Assembly (NCBI GenBank): GCA_933822405.4
Contig: CAKOGP040001869.1
Location: 640,816-704,815, forward strand
From: Cylindrotheca closterium
Lineage: Eukaryota > Bacillariophyta > Bacillariophyceae > Bacillariales > Bacillariaceae
DNA: 64,000 nt
Direction: 5' to 3'
In this document: positions 10,204-22,200 of the stretch, piece after piece
Layout: every line of letters starts with the position of its first letter
Numbering within the stretch: the first letter of the stretch is position 1
Position numbers and translations under genes: made by a program
Notes under the pieces: model-generated
The model's input: the letters and a program-made list of their open reading frames with translations, nothing else
What the model was told of the DNA's origin: nothing
Databases searched by the model: none

Positions 10204-11250
10204 ATGACCTCCAATCCTAGCAGACGGTTGACAGTAAGTCTTCTTCTTTTCTGCATCGCAACACTTGCGATTGCAGGACAAGGACATGGGTCCGTGGTCG
10301 GTGCACAATCTGTACCATCATCACCAGGAGGTTACTATCAAGCCAATCATGACGATGAAACTTCCTCCTCCTCCTCCTCCTGTCAAGATCCATTGTTGGT
10401 TCGAGGCGGAGACAGTGCCTTTGAATCCAAAATCAGCGACTTTTTATCGCAAAAGGATGTCAGCATGGAAAAGTTTCATGTCCACGGATGGAGGTGGCAT
10501 ACCATGTCGCTCGTCCGAGAAGCTGGACGTCTCAAGAAGCTTGCACAACGATCTTCCTCCAAGGATGGTTGTCGTCCAATCAAGCAGGCTGTTGACTACG
10601 TTGTTGGGTTCAACATGAAAGGCCTCCACAAGATCGAAGCCGATTTGTTCTTTCCTTGGATGCGAAAGAAGCTGACGTCTGTGGACCAAAAGGATCTTGC
10701 ACAAGCCTTTGGATCTGTCATGGATCAACTGGAACGGGATCGCAAAAGAGTGGCCAAGTTGGGAGAATCTATTGTAAGTTGAAGCAAGATGATACTGAGA
10801 CAATAACTGCAATTGCCTCCCTCAATGAATTCTCACCAAACAATCTCTTGTTTTGCATTACAGCAACAACAAGTTAGCTTGCTCTGTGACGAATCCAAAG
10901 CACTGACACTGCGTGCAGATGCTGTCATCAGCATTGCCCGAGATGCTGCTGAACTGGAGACTGTTGCCCGTACCATGATGGAAACTGAAAACACTCTGTT
11001 GGTTCCATCAGTGGCTGAAGTAGTTCCAGAAGGTGAACAAAAGTCGTTTAATAACAAAGTACTTCGCAATCTAGGGATTCTCGATTCGCGTCTGCATCTG
11101 GTTGGCATGCATGAAGCCGTGTGGGAATCCAACATTACCAAGGAGAAGGAAATGTTCAAGAAAGCCATTCCATCTATCCCACAAGGATTGATCCCACGTT
11201 GGAAGCGAAACCTGTACATTCCCAAAACAAACGTTTTGGATGATGTATGA
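10204..11250 (+). CDS. Secretory hemerythrin-like (HHE) helical protein, tentative (2 exons)
   Basis: Exons 10204-10773 and 10864-11250 (intron 90 nt) join to 318 residues. The start at 10204 was chosen because it gives a clean signal peptide (RRLTVSLLLFCIATLAIAGQG). The helical core has spaced metal-ligand-type residues in the order expected for hemerythrin: HVHGWRWHTMSLVREAG, then GLHKIEADLFFPWMRKKL (His then Glu three residues later, and the FFPW block typical of HHE proteins), then a long helix with ENTLLVPSVAE, and a last helix LHLVGMHEAVW. Hemerythrin-like domains bind a di-iron centre. Ligand counting is incomplete, so the call is an inference. A signal peptide on such a domain suggests secretion or an ER/plastid-complex location. 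Confidence 0.5.
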
Positions 11251-11797
11251 AGCAAGAAACTAAAAAGGTGAGTCTCGTTCTATTGCAAAAGGAAAACAAA
11301 AGACAACCACTTTGAGCTCGGCCTGCGCTCGTACTTTCACAGTTCCGTACGATTGATAGCAGTGTCACTTGCATTACTCGCGCTGACCGTCTCGCCTACG
11401 GGCATTCGGACTTTCTGAGGTATAAGCGATTGCTAAAAGCTCTAGATTACGTGACGGGTGTTGACCAAGCTTGTTCGGGTCCGTCCTGACGCTCGTCCAC
11501 CTTTGTCGAAGCTACATTCCCAATCCTTGGCGAGCGCCCTGGTGCTATTACGTGTTGGGATATAACCGTAGCATGTACATTCCAATTTCTCACATTGAAT
11601 CGATGGATTGTGTCACTCACTTTTTGTTCGCTTCTTATTGTGATTCTTTTGCAGAGTAACCTGGTACTGTTTTATTCCACAGAAGGTCCGAAAATAGAAA
11701 GAATATTATAGAAATACAATGATACTAATATATTAGTTAGTCTCTGTTTGTTGCTTCCCTGCTTGTTTCTGCATTCTGAACTCAGGTGTTTGCGTTT
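11251..11797. other. Gene-free stretch between convergent genes
   Basis: Contains the 3' flanks of the hemerythrin-like gene and of the histone-fold gene. I see no coding exon with plausible composition, no tRNA fold and no repeat. Confidence 0.4.
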
Positions 11798-12556
11798 CTA
11801 CTCTTCCATTGCTTGAACTTCAGAGTCTCCGTCTTCCCCGTCATCTCCATCGCCGTCACCATCACCATCATTATCCCCATCATCACCATCCCCATGAGTT
11901 GTATCGTCCTCTCGTTCTTCATCTGTTGCATCAGCGTCATCCGCCATTTCTGTGTCTGGTGCAGCCTCTTTGCTCTTGACCGATGCGGGAGTTGACACTT
12001 TGGCCTCCTCATCTTCGGCGGCTTCCTTCTTGGCGGCTGCCTTGGCAACCTTTTTCGATTTTTCTGCCTCCCTGTATTTCTCCAAGAATTTCTGGAGATC
12101 CCCAGACATTTCATCGAATTCAAGTTCCTACAGGTAGGAAAGGTAGGATAGGTATGATCGTATAACAATAATAGCATCAAATATACAGAAGTGAGGCGAT
12201 ACGTATGAAGGGGAGAGAGGTGTCAGGGTCTGAGAAATGAACTACCCAATGTGCAATCGTCCAAACACAATTTTTCAACGAACCTTAACGGCAGCCAACA
12301 CATCGTTTGCTGTAATTGTTTGGCGTCTATTTTCTCTTGCAAAATCATTCGCGCAAGCTGTCAGATAGATGATAAAGATCCCCGTTGATCGTGCAAAGGC
12401 AGCTGAAGCATCTTTTCCAACATTGGTAGAACCAGGTAGACTGTTTTTGAGGATACGTCTCACGCAGGCTAGTGGTGGTTCAAACTCCACAGCCGAAGGT
12501 GGACCTTGTTTGGTAGCTTCTGCACTAGATGCTTTGGTTCCGGGAGTGGATGTCAT
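11798..12556 (-). CDS. POLE3: Histone-fold subunit of DNA polymerase epsilon / CHRAC (POLE3/Dpb4-like, 2 exons)
   Basis: Exons 12556-12284 and 12127-11798 (intron 156 nt) give 200 residues. The N-terminal ~90 residues are a CBF/NF-Y-type histone fold: ACVRRILKNSLPG, then ASAAFARSTGIFIIYLTACANDFA and NRRQTITANDVLAAV. The exon join restores AAVKELEFDEM, matching the POLE3 pattern in which the third helix runs into a ME(M)EF-type segment and then an FLEKYREA helix. The C-terminal ~85 residues are acidic, almost entirely Asp, Glu and Gly, like the acidic tail of POLE3. It would pair with a POLE4-like partner in replication or chromatin remodelling. NF-YB is the main alternative, but the acidic tail and the FLEKYRE helix favour POLE3. 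Confidence 0.8.
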
Positions 12557-12714
12557 TGTGAGTATGTGATATGGGACTGGGACTACAGTGCAACTTCATC
12601 ATTGTCAACATCGTCACGATTTTACATCGGATACCGATACCACGGACAGGCGGCAACACGCGCCATTTCAGATCATTTCACATTTTGCCAGCTCACAGAA
12701 TATTGATTCATTTC

Positions 12715-12737
12715 ATTTCATTTCATTTCATTTCATC
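12715..12737 (+). repeat. ATTTC pentanucleotide microsatellite
   Basis: Four to five tandem copies of TTTCA/ATTTC in the 5' flank of the small plastid protein gene, about 55 bases before its ATG. Probably neutral. Confidence 0.7.
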
Positions 12738-12789
12738 TCTTCCTTCCAGACCGAAGGAGGAAACGCATAGCATACACCAGAAGGAAAAA

Positions 12790-13173
12790 ATGAGGAAAGC
12801 CTACCAAATAGTCTTCGTCATTCTATACTACGTTGCTTCAGTGTCTCCGTGCACTGCTTTTGTGACACAACCTAGCCGCCACATCAATTCAGGAGCGAGG
12901 AGGACCCAACAACAACGCCAGTCACCACGACCAGTAACAGATGATTCTTTATTCTCTACAATAATTCTCAAGGCCGCTGACAAAGAGGAGGATCAAGTGG
13001 TGGAAGTTGGCTCAAAAGAGTACCTGGAAGGCTTCATCTCATCGCCAATCCAAGATGAATCGGTGGCCGAACGGGGATCCGGACTGGAACAAGCTCTAAA
13101 GCTTGGTGGCTTTTTCACAATCGGTTTGGCAGTTCTCTTCTTGGGTTTCATGGCAAGCAACGGTCTACTCTAA
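12790..13173 (+). CDS. Small plastid-targeted single-pass membrane protein
   Basis: The start at 12790 gives 127 residues and a leader of the diatom plastid type: hydrophobic signal (YQIVFVILYYVASVSPCTAF) with Phe at the +1 position of the predicted cleavage site, then a basic, Ser/Arg/Gln-rich transit segment. The mature part is acidic and ends with one membrane segment (GGFFTIGLAVLFLGFMASNG). That pattern fits a small thylakoid or inner-envelope protein with its N-terminus in the stroma. No named family recognised. The upstream part of the open frame lacks these features and is taken as 5' UTR. Confidence 0.65.
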   Translation: MRKAYQIVFVILYYVASVSPCTAFVTQPSRHINSGARRTQQQRQSPRPVTDDSLFSTIILKAADKEEDQVVEVGSKEYLEGFISSPIQDESVAERGSGLEQALKLGGFFTIGLAVLFLGFMASNGLL

Positions 13174-13370
13174 GGTGCATCATGCTATACAAGGCCAACG
13201 GTAGAGGTGCCATAATCATATCCAATCAACAAGAAATAGATATTTGGAAACACATTGAAACTGTAGTATTTTAAGATAACAAATTTATATTCTTTGACCA
13301 CCAATGTAGATGATCCTTCGACTCTGAACAAAACCATAAAGCTTGTTGCCCCAGAAAGCTTGACTCAAGA

Positions 13371-14767
13371 TTAGTCAAGGTTAGCTTTGAGATTGGGGCC
13401 AAGTGAATTCAGCTTGTTGGCGGCAACCACAGTCTTTACGGCTGCCTTGAATTTACGCTTGGCATTGTACTTCTTCAATTGGTCAAGATTGGCTCCAAGA
13501 TTTTGTCCTGCCAATTTCGATGCATCCGCTCCAATCCATGAGTTTTTCATTGCTCCGTTGGCATCGTATCTCTTAGATGGGCTGACTGTTAACAGCTGGC
13601 GAATCAAATTCTTTGCATCATCGGAAACCTGTCCCCAGTATTCTTCGTGGAATTCATACTGCCCCTTTCGAATCTTTCGGAAAAGTTCTCTTTGGTTCTG
13701 TTCAATGAATGGTGGGTAACCTCCCAATAGAATGTATACGATAACTCCGAGCGACCACATATCAGCCTGAGTGTCATAAGACTTGCCCTCCAAAATCTCT
13801 GGAGCGACATAACCGGGTGTACCGCATTGTGTTGTCAGTGAATTGGGTTCCTTAACCTTCTTGGCGAAACCAAAGTCAGCAATCTTAATATTGGAGTCAT
13901 CAGATTCACTCTGTAAAACAAGAAAAACCAATGCTGAAGGTTAGTGACAGTTACCAAGTGAAGTGTTTCAACCAAAGCCAGCAGGAGCTCATTTCAATCA
14001 ACTTACCGCCAGCAACAAGTTCTCTGGTTTCAAATCGCGATGCGCAACATTGTGATCATGGCAGTATTTCATGGCATCGAATAGGATTAAGCAAACATCT
14101 CGGGCTTCCTTTTCATTGTAATAACTCTTTTGGACGATTCTATCAAACAATTCTCCTCCCATCATTTTCTCTGTGACTAGGTAGTAGTATTGTGGCTCTT
14201 CGAAAACATCGTACAGTCGGATAATGTGCTTGTGTTTCAATTCTTCTAGCACTTGGATTTCGTCCTTCAAGGCAACTTCATCCTCCTTGGAAAGCTTTGC
14301 CTTTGTAACGATCTTAATGGCAAATGATTCCTTAGATTGCGTGTGAGAGCCTTCCTTTACAGTCGAGAAAGCACCTTCTCCAAGCTACGATAATATAATG
14401 TAGAATACGTCATGGATTTGGCAACGTGAGAAACCTACAAATGGCAATGTAGCAGTGGCATGTCAACAGCTGCCAATACTGTACGCACCTGTTTTCCAAT
14501 CTTGTAAAGTTCACCAAAGCTCTTTCCGCTCTTGGAATCTTCAACGGTTGCCTTCTTTGCGGAAGCAGACGCCTTCTTTGGGGCCTTCTTTTCGCTGGCT
14601 GGCTTTGCAGCGTCCTATGATGGCAATTTCCGAAACAAAATGTGAGATTCAATCCATCACGTGACACAATCGCCGATTCCAAGGTTGTCCAAACCAGCGA
14701 ATAAAAATCTACATACAGCTGGTGGTGCAGTCTCCGTTGCGTCTCCACTTGATAGACAGTTTCCCAT
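13371..14767 (-). CDS. CAMK-type Ser/Thr protein kinase, N-myristoylated (4 exons)
   Basis: Exons 14767-14717, 14614-14489, 14384-14007 and 13910-13371 join to 364 residues, all with GT..AG introns in consistent phase. The N-terminus MGNCLSS is an N-myristoylation site with a Cys for palmitoylation, so the kinase should sit on a membrane. A Lys/Ala-rich linker leads to the kinase domain: LGEGAFSTVKEG glycine loop (from residue 60), FAIKIV Lys at 83, HRDLKPEN catalytic loop with Asp 176, DFG at about 198, TTQCGTPGYVAPE activation segment and DMWSLGVIVYILLGGYPPF. The tail after the domain (~45 residues, basic) is short; I see no EF hands, so this is CaMK-like rather than CDPK. A calmodulin-binding helix in the basic tail is possible. 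Confidence 0.9.
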
Positions 14768-15246
14768 TGTGTTATTCTTTTTTAATAGTGGCTTGTTGTA
14801 GGTATAGGTCTCTACTGATATGGCTTCCAGATACGCAACAGCAAAGGCAATATATTGATGATCAGCAGCTGGTGAAAGCAAGATCCGCAGAGTCACGCTC
14901 AAACGGAAGACAGACACTTATGCCAGTAGGATCCACGAGTATCTTGGTACTAGGCGAACTTTCAAATCGTTGACCAAATTTTTCGCCACTACTCGACTGG
15001 GTCGACAAAATTGATTGAATGGCGAAAAAATAAGCTCCCCAATTTATTTGTGGGAACAAGTTGGATCTCCCCCTGTTGATCGGTACTAGATATCGTAGTA
15101 TATCGTAGTATCGTATTGTAATGCCGTAGGTTTGACCATCGGATCGTGCAGTACCTACCTACGCTATGCTGTATCCTTTTGATGGGTCGCAAGATCTTCC
15201 AAGGCAGAATGCGTGGGTGCTATCGCAAATGGAAATGTTACAAAGG
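14768..15246. other. Intergenic region
   Basis: 5' flank of the kinase gene and 3' flank of the membrane-protein gene. It includes a short direct repeat (tatcgtag, three times near 15090-15115). No gene seen. Confidence 0.4.
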
Positions 15247-17667
15247 TTATGGCTGGAAGTAGTTTTCTCGTTCAAATTCACAATCTCCTTGATGCAGATA
15301 GCAGTAGACATTTTCCCCAGTTCTTGGGTCTTCCAGAAAGACCATGATCAGTGCTGCAAATGTCAAAAATGGGAACAATAGCTGAATCATATGCGAAGTC
15401 CAGCTCAAAAAGGCATGAACGAGACGGGTAAAAAAGAACCTCCAGGTACGCCAATGTCTGGTGGGGCCAAAGTCTCTTCCTCGGAACCCTCGAAACGCAA
15501 GAACATCAAACACACCGCGCCAAAAACGTCGGCCTCTACTCACACCAAGCGCATCCCATAGCCGATCTTCGGAAAGAACAGTAAGTCTCGTATCAAGCTC
15601 ATCAAATACTATTTTTGTGCCAGCTTCGTAATCGTCTGGAACGAGGGTAGGAGTTTCGAAAAGGAACCTGCAAACGATAGCGGGCAATCAAAAGGAAGAG
15701 TGTTTTTAGAAATCATTGCATGGAAGGCATCGGGTACGTTCTCTCCTGGACACACTTACAAAAGCTTTTCCCATTGAGTCCAAGCTCGAAGCTTGGCGTG
15801 TCTCTCAAACATGGGACTATCCGAAGCAAAGAAACCTGAGAAATAGACCCGTGGTTTTGTTTCGTCAATGCGCTTAACAGAAGTCTTGCTGTCCATACTT
15901 CGCAGTTGGGTAACTCTTTCTTCCATAACCAATAGTTGAATAGTCTCATCGGGTTCATTGGTTCCCAAAAATGCGGGACCATCCGGAATCTTGGCATCCT
16001 CGCATCGTTTCATGAGTCCTTTCATCTCGCTCTTAGTCATGGAGCTCTCCTTGAAAACCTTTTCCATGTAGGTGTCTCTTGTGTGCGAGTTCTCTTGTTG
16101 GACCGTTTGCTGCAGAATCAACCCGACTAGTCCAGCCTTTAGAAAGCGACTTCCTCGATCAAACCAAATCGAGTTTGCCAGTTCTTCGTCCAGATCAAAG
16201 AGAAACTCAAAGAAAATGACGGATCCCAGAATCTCAAATGGGTCGGTAACATTGAATAGAATCCACATGTTGAAGAGATACAAGTAGCAAATGTAGCCCG
16301 TATTCATGAATTGATCAAAAGTGAACCCCAGACTTTGTGCGAAACTATCATTTCCATTGTCCCATACATTTTTTCGGAGACTTTGAATCTTGGAGTAGAC
16401 TTCTTCTGAGATGCCCACTACTCGTCGAAAGTTGGCCCATACATCTGATTGAAAGAAGCAAACAAACAAAAAGGGTTAGGGAACCATAGCATGGGTCATG
16501 GGTATTGCAGTACCTATACGAGCAAACACGACGGAAAAGCATATCTCTGTTCGTACCTCGCGACACCTTGAACAAATAGTACGCCAGAACGGCAAAGAGC
16601 ATTTCTCTCGTTCCAACAGCAATTTTCTCATCTTCGTTCAAACTATTGTAGTAAGAAAACAAAAAGATTGGCATGCACAACTGAAGCAGAAACACAACGA
16701 ATCCATCCAAGAATCCAGATCCGAGCAAGGAAACGTAGGTAAAGATACTGACTCCAGCATCTTCGATATCCCAACGATCATCCTTGTTGGAAATCACATC
16801 CTCCATGAGATCAAAAGGCGCCATAATATGACGCAGTAGTTGTTCTTGACCGGATTCCCCCACTCGATCAAAGAGATCCCGAAAAGTTTGATTGCGATCG
16901 TCCATGAACCAAACATTCCAGAGTTCCTTGACGTATCCAGATATATCAAAGAATTCAAAGTCTGTATTGAGGCCTTTGCAGAAAGAAAGCTTATTTTCCA
17001 ATCGCAGACAAGCCCATTCTTGCCAGATCCAGGGACCATAGCCAAAGATGCGAACCAAGGCTTCCTTGGGCCATCGTATTTCATCTTCTTTCAGTTCGTG
17101 ATCGACTGCCGTTTCGTAAATATAAATTGGAGTTTCACCATCGAGATCGTAGGTTTTGAGAACATTTTTAATTTGTTCCAACCGCCAAATCATGGAAGGC
17201 CCGAGCACTTCGACGTATTCCCCAATGTCGTACAAGTGATGCTTGTGCTTCCGGTCCACCAAAGTATCTTCTACCAATTCCAAGATAGAAAAGTTCCGTT
17301 CGTCCCCTCCTTGGGCAGCTCCCTTATTTTGTATTCTTGCTAGCAGTACAAGACATTCGTGCAAATCTTCGGCATCATACGGAACGCTGTCCACAGACGA
17401 AATGTCCACCTGCTTTTGTTCGAGTGTATGAAACAACTTGGCAATGACTGCCTTTGGAATGAAGGTAGGATTACGACCTCCGGCTCGTTTCCATTCCTTG
17501 ATAAAGTACGACAAAGCTGTGTAGGTAGAAGTACAATCTATATTGTCTAGATCGACATTGTAGATGGTATCTTCGGATACGGGTGGCATTTGTGGGGCAA
17601 AGCTAATCGCAGTGGATTCGGAGGGCATGTGCGGCCCCTCTGCCGTTATAGCACTGCGATTTGGCAT
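15247..17667 (-). CDS. Large multi-pass membrane protein of unknown family (3 exons)
   Basis: Exons 17667-16557, 16444-15760 and 15667-15247 (introns 112 and 92 nt) give 738 residues; the joins restore KVSRDVWANF and WEKLLFLFETP. The first ~250 residues are soluble and charged. Membrane segments occur around 310-345 (SLLGSGFLDGFVVFLLQL, CMPIFLFSYY), 350-365 (LFAVLAYYLFKV), 420-445 (YICYLYLFNMWILFNV), 470-500 and near the end (MIQLLFPFLTFAALIMVFL). No catalytic motif or known transporter signature is visible. It may be a stramenopile-specific membrane protein. The exon structure is well supported; function is not. Confidence 0.75.
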
Positions 17668-18173
17668 GGTTGATCTATGACGCTATGCAAGTTGGTCTTT
17701 CAGAAGTGATTCAATCGATGCAGTACTGTAGAGAATTGGTGAGGGAGGAGTGAGTCGTCTTGTCATCCGAGTGAGTAGGTACGATGGGGAGGGTGATGAG
17801 TCTTGGATTTCGATTTCGACTTCTGGCCCGACTCGTGACTCGCGAAATTTGATTGTCGCTCGTCCTTCGGTCGATAAAGACTTTTCTAAAGATTTCACAT
17901 TGAGAAAAGGATCAGAAAAAACAGTAACCTGTATCATAGCATTGGAAGACAATGATATACTCATAATAGCATAGATGGAGGTATTCATCTATAATAGACA
18001 AACAGGGTTGTATCATGACACACAGCGTCTCATTGTCCAAGCACCAGTCACGACGCTTCCAAACACCTTCTGAAAGGATTTGGGCGTCTAGCGAGTTGTC
18101 TTCGTGAGCGACACCTGTCACGAAAATTGGAAATTACGCATTTGAGTACTGTTCATTTTCGACTTTTCTCGAC
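17668..18173. other. Intergenic region
   Basis: 5' flank of the membrane-protein gene and flank of the decayed LRR gene. No supported coding exon or RNA gene. Confidence 0.4.
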
Positions 18174-19179
18174 TTGCCTTACAGTTTGAAATCCATATAT
18201 GAGATGGAGCTTTCGCACAGTGCCGGTTACTTGCTGATGTCTTTCTGCCTCATGGAAGTGGAAGGTTTCCATTTCATGGTTCTCTGTTGTCGAGCATCGA
18301 GATTCCATCAACTGTCGAGGTTATCGATATCGAGGAAGGCTCATTTGAAGATTGCGAGGTATTGGCTTTAGTGATTGAAAGTTATAGGCAAGTACCCGTT
18401 TCATAGGTGCACAGTGTTGTCCGCATTGAATATTCCATCCACGGTACATACAGTTGAAGGTGCTTTCTGGACTGGTGAAATGTGAATTGCCAATGACCTG
18501 GAACAATATTGAGCAAGGTGCTTTCGACGCGACCTGCTCTTTGACTAGAACCAAGAAGAATCCACTACCCATCCTAGGTGGTCCCAATGGTGAACGAAAA
18601 GACTACAAGGATATTCTTTTTGACATGTACGGCATGACTCTTTTCCATATTCTTCTTTCCGCTGCAACACCTCGCAAAGACCAGCTGTCCGTCCTCTTGG
18701 AAGCTCTTCCACAATGTGTCCTTGGATGGCCAAAAAAAAAAGAGGTTCATGCATTCGACTACTTGAGTGCAAGGTGGTTTCCAGAATCAAAAGGAATGAT
18801 GGAAATGGCACTCCAAAGATGGATGATTGATTGGGTATCGCATTTGGGTATTCGAAGCTGACAGGCAGCAGAGTAGAGGGAGTTCTGAATGAAAAGTACA
18901 AGGCGAAAAGGGATCATTTATTGCGGGTTGCTCATGAACAGGTGGCAAACTATCTATGAACGAAACGGAATGGTTTCGCTACTGGAAATATCGCTATGGA
19001 AGCTGAACCTAGCTGGTGCACGGATTGGACCCAAGCCTCTAGCCTTTGATCTAGCGAGTGGTAGGGCTCGATGCGGAGCTTCTCCCATCAGTGCTTTCTT
19101 GTCTGGGCGACAAATATCGCTGCATTGCGACACAATTAGCAAAACTTTGCATGTCAAGATACGGTTTGAAATAAAGTGA
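18174..19179 (+). pseudogene. Decayed LRR_5 (BspA-type) leucine-rich-repeat gene
   Basis: Remnants of one protein are spread over different plus-strand frames. Frame a (18174-) reads LPYSLKSIYEMELSHSAGYL; after a shift near 18260 the text continues SSIEIPSTVEVIDIEEGSFE; then, in the next piece, LSALNIPSTVHTVEGAFW ends at a TGA; 18454-18861 then gives EQGAFDATCSLTRTKKNPL and a helical part (DYKDILFDMYGMTLFHILLS, FPESKGMMEMALQRWM). A last piece (18889-19179) has YERNGMVSLLEISLWKLN. The IP.TV..I..GAF/SF pattern is the BspA-type repeat. At least three frame breaks or stops separate the parts, and an ATG is missing, so this is a pseudogene. An intron-rich live gene is unlikely because breaks fall inside repeats. 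Confidence 0.65.
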
Positions 19180-19284
19180 CAGAAAAGACACTTAATATAA
19201 TGCATAGTGGCGCCTAAGTGATGATTATAGATGGGGTCCCATAATCCCCGCGGTGTCATTGTAGTGGCTGCCGAAATGATTCGC

Positions 19285-22200
19285 TTAGTTTGCGGAACCA
19301 GCAAGATTTCTATTGGAACGTTTCTTCTTCCAGTCAGCAAGCCCTTGCATTGCAGAATCCTTCTCGTGCGCAGCAGCTGCCAAGGATCTCCACTTTTGCG
19401 GTCCTTGGTTACGTTGAACTTGCAAGTTTGCTGGAAGAGTAACCAGCTTTTGTTTCGAAGGATTCACAGAATTTGGTGCGTGTCGGAAAGGTCGGTATGT
19501 CTGATTCTCCTTCCCGATGATTGATGACATGGTAGTGCTGTCACTGGTGGACAAAAGAGAGAACCGATTGTTGTCGAAAACTTGTTTCTTCACTTGGCTA
19601 AGTCCAGATCCACTCGTTGAGTATGAACTTTCACTCGCACGTGGTTGGATCGACCGCCTGGTTTGGAGGACAGTTGATGCCGCAGTCGATGCTCGAGTAT
19701 CATCATCATCATCAGCGTCATCTTCATACTCTAATTCTTCGTCTGTGTGAGAAGGTGAAAACTCGTCGTGTGGGTAGAGGTTGAAAATAGACTTGGTATC
19801 GAGCTTCTTCTCTTCCATGTAAATCGATGACTGGCATGAAGAAAGATCGTCCTCGCCGTACTCAGGAACCTTGTTGAATTTGACTCCACCAACCAAATTG
19901 AGTTTTTCGAGATCAACTTTCGTTGGAGCATACCCGTTGAGCTTTTGGGTGCGGACATAGCTTGTATTCACAACCTGGAATCGTCTTGGGTTGGAAGTCT
20001 TCTTAGCATGGTTCAGCTTCTTCTTGAACCTTCGGTTTTCAATGACTTTGCGATCAATTGACTCGATTCTGGCGGTCACGACACCGCCAGCACCTTTTCT
20101 CTTTGTTTTGATTGCCTTTGGACTCTTGATTGGCCGCTCCTTGATGGCTCCAAAGCTTGACCTGTTGCCAAATCGGTTCGCTGGAGATTGACTGGGCTTG
20201 AAAGCTGTGGGCTTGTTCTGGTTGTCACTGTTGCCGCCGAAAGACCAACGAGGTTCGGTGTCAAACGACATTGTCTCCCGTAGTCCCTCTTCCTGAAGTT
20301 GCTCTTCAGGAATGACAGCGACTTCTTCATCTCTCGATTGAGTTTTGCTTGGCTTCAAGAACTCAGCGAATTGATCATCATTGACTTCTTGGCTTTCCCA
20401 TTTCTCCTTGGCAGCTTGGTAGCGAACAAAGGGGGATTTCGTTACCTGCGAAGTATCCATTCCCTTCACGTAAGGTGTAACTCTCGACTTTCCATCCGCA
20501 GTAGTGTACGCCCAACGAACATTACCTTCTTCTGGTGAGTTGAAGTCTCCTTCCTCGGGAATAGAGTTTTCGAAGCTGACGCGCGTTTCACGGGATGTGT
20601 CCTTCACAGAAAGATCAGCGAAATCAGAGAGGTCAGACATCTTGGTTTCAATTGTAGGAATAGTTACGGTGGTCGGCTGTGCGGACTTCGTGAAGTGAAC
20701 GATGGGATCCGACTTCATGTACTCGTAATTAGAATCAGTAGCGTAAGCACTGGAAGCCTTTGATGGGACGGCTGCTGCCTTTGCGGATCGGTTTGTGAGA
20801 CGGCTTCTGGCCCCTGCGGTTGAAATGGAGCCAACAGCACTTTCACGGTCAGAACGGGTCTTTCGGATGTCTCGCTGTGGGCCGTAGTCAGTAAAGAGGA
20901 AATCCCCGTTGTGAACCGCTTGCTCGGAAAGCAACACCTTTACAGCCGCTGGCGATTTCCCTTGTGAGTCGATGGAGAGCATCGAAGGGCTAAGTAGAGC
21001 GAGCTGGTTTGGGTTTCCACCAAGGCCTGTTTGAATGTCAAGGCGGGAGTTGCCTTCAAGTTGACTTGGAGCAGACTCAGTCACCTTGATTTGGTATGGG
21101 TCAAAGCTGGAGGCTGTGGCATCATCTGCAGAAAGGGCTGGAAGAACAGGGCGGAAAAGAGATTCCAACTTGCTGACATTGTTTTCCCGAGTGTAGCTGG
21201 ATCTGCTTGATCTACTGGATCTGCTTCCACTGGAAGTTCTTGGTTGTCTTCCAAGCTTTGCAACCTGCATCAAAGGCTCTCCTGGAATACGGAATGCTGA
21301 TTGAACATTATCAACTTTCTTTTGTCGAGCACCATACGACATAGGAGATGACTCGTCTTCGGAGCGCTCGTTATTGCTGGAAATTGTTGGATCCCGACTT
21401 TGTCTTCGATGTAGTACCTCGTAGTTTTCATTCGACAGCAGGCCGACGTGTGACTTGTTTTCGGCCAAGTTGGATCCACTCTCGCTACTCTGTTTGGAAG
21501 ATGTGCTCTTTCTGGACTGTGAAGACTTCTTGCTGTGTTGGGATTTGTCAAGTTGGCTCATCGAGTCTTCGCCCTCCTTAATGATAGTGTCAAAGAGATG
21601 GGTTGCATCTCTTTGGAAACCATCGTCGAGCATTGGCGCGACATCGCGAACAGCTGAATTCTGTACATATGGCGAAGCATGGACTTCGCCATTTGGGCCA
21701 CCGCTGAGTCTATCGAAGTAGACATCCTCCTGGTGAAGTGCAATTTCAGTAGCACTGAAGTTTTCTTTTGGAGCGGGTTTGCTGTTCTGAGAAGAAGAAT
21801 TGTTGCTCGCTTCTTCTTCAATGTTAGAAAGCTTTTGCTTGATGACAAGCTCTTGACTCTTTGTTTGCTTTGCTCGTCTGATCTTGTTGATATCAATCGG
21901 TTGTAGGTTCACAGCTTCATTTCGATTAGCTCGAGCGTCGTTTTCACTGACAAAGCACCCGGCCATGACTTTCTTGGACTTCTTAATCATTTTCTTAAAG
22001 CCTTTCTTGTTTTCTTTGCCGTTCTTTCCGTTGAAGTGTCGGGATCTGCGCTCGGTGTCTTTTTTGGGGAAATAGAAGGCACTTGGTGCTGGAATATCAG
22101 AGTTAGGGTTGGACGAAGCGAGTGCTCTGGTGACTGTCTTTGAGACCCTTCTGTTTGGATCTGTAATATTGGCTTCACTTCGAGGAACGCCATTGTAAAC

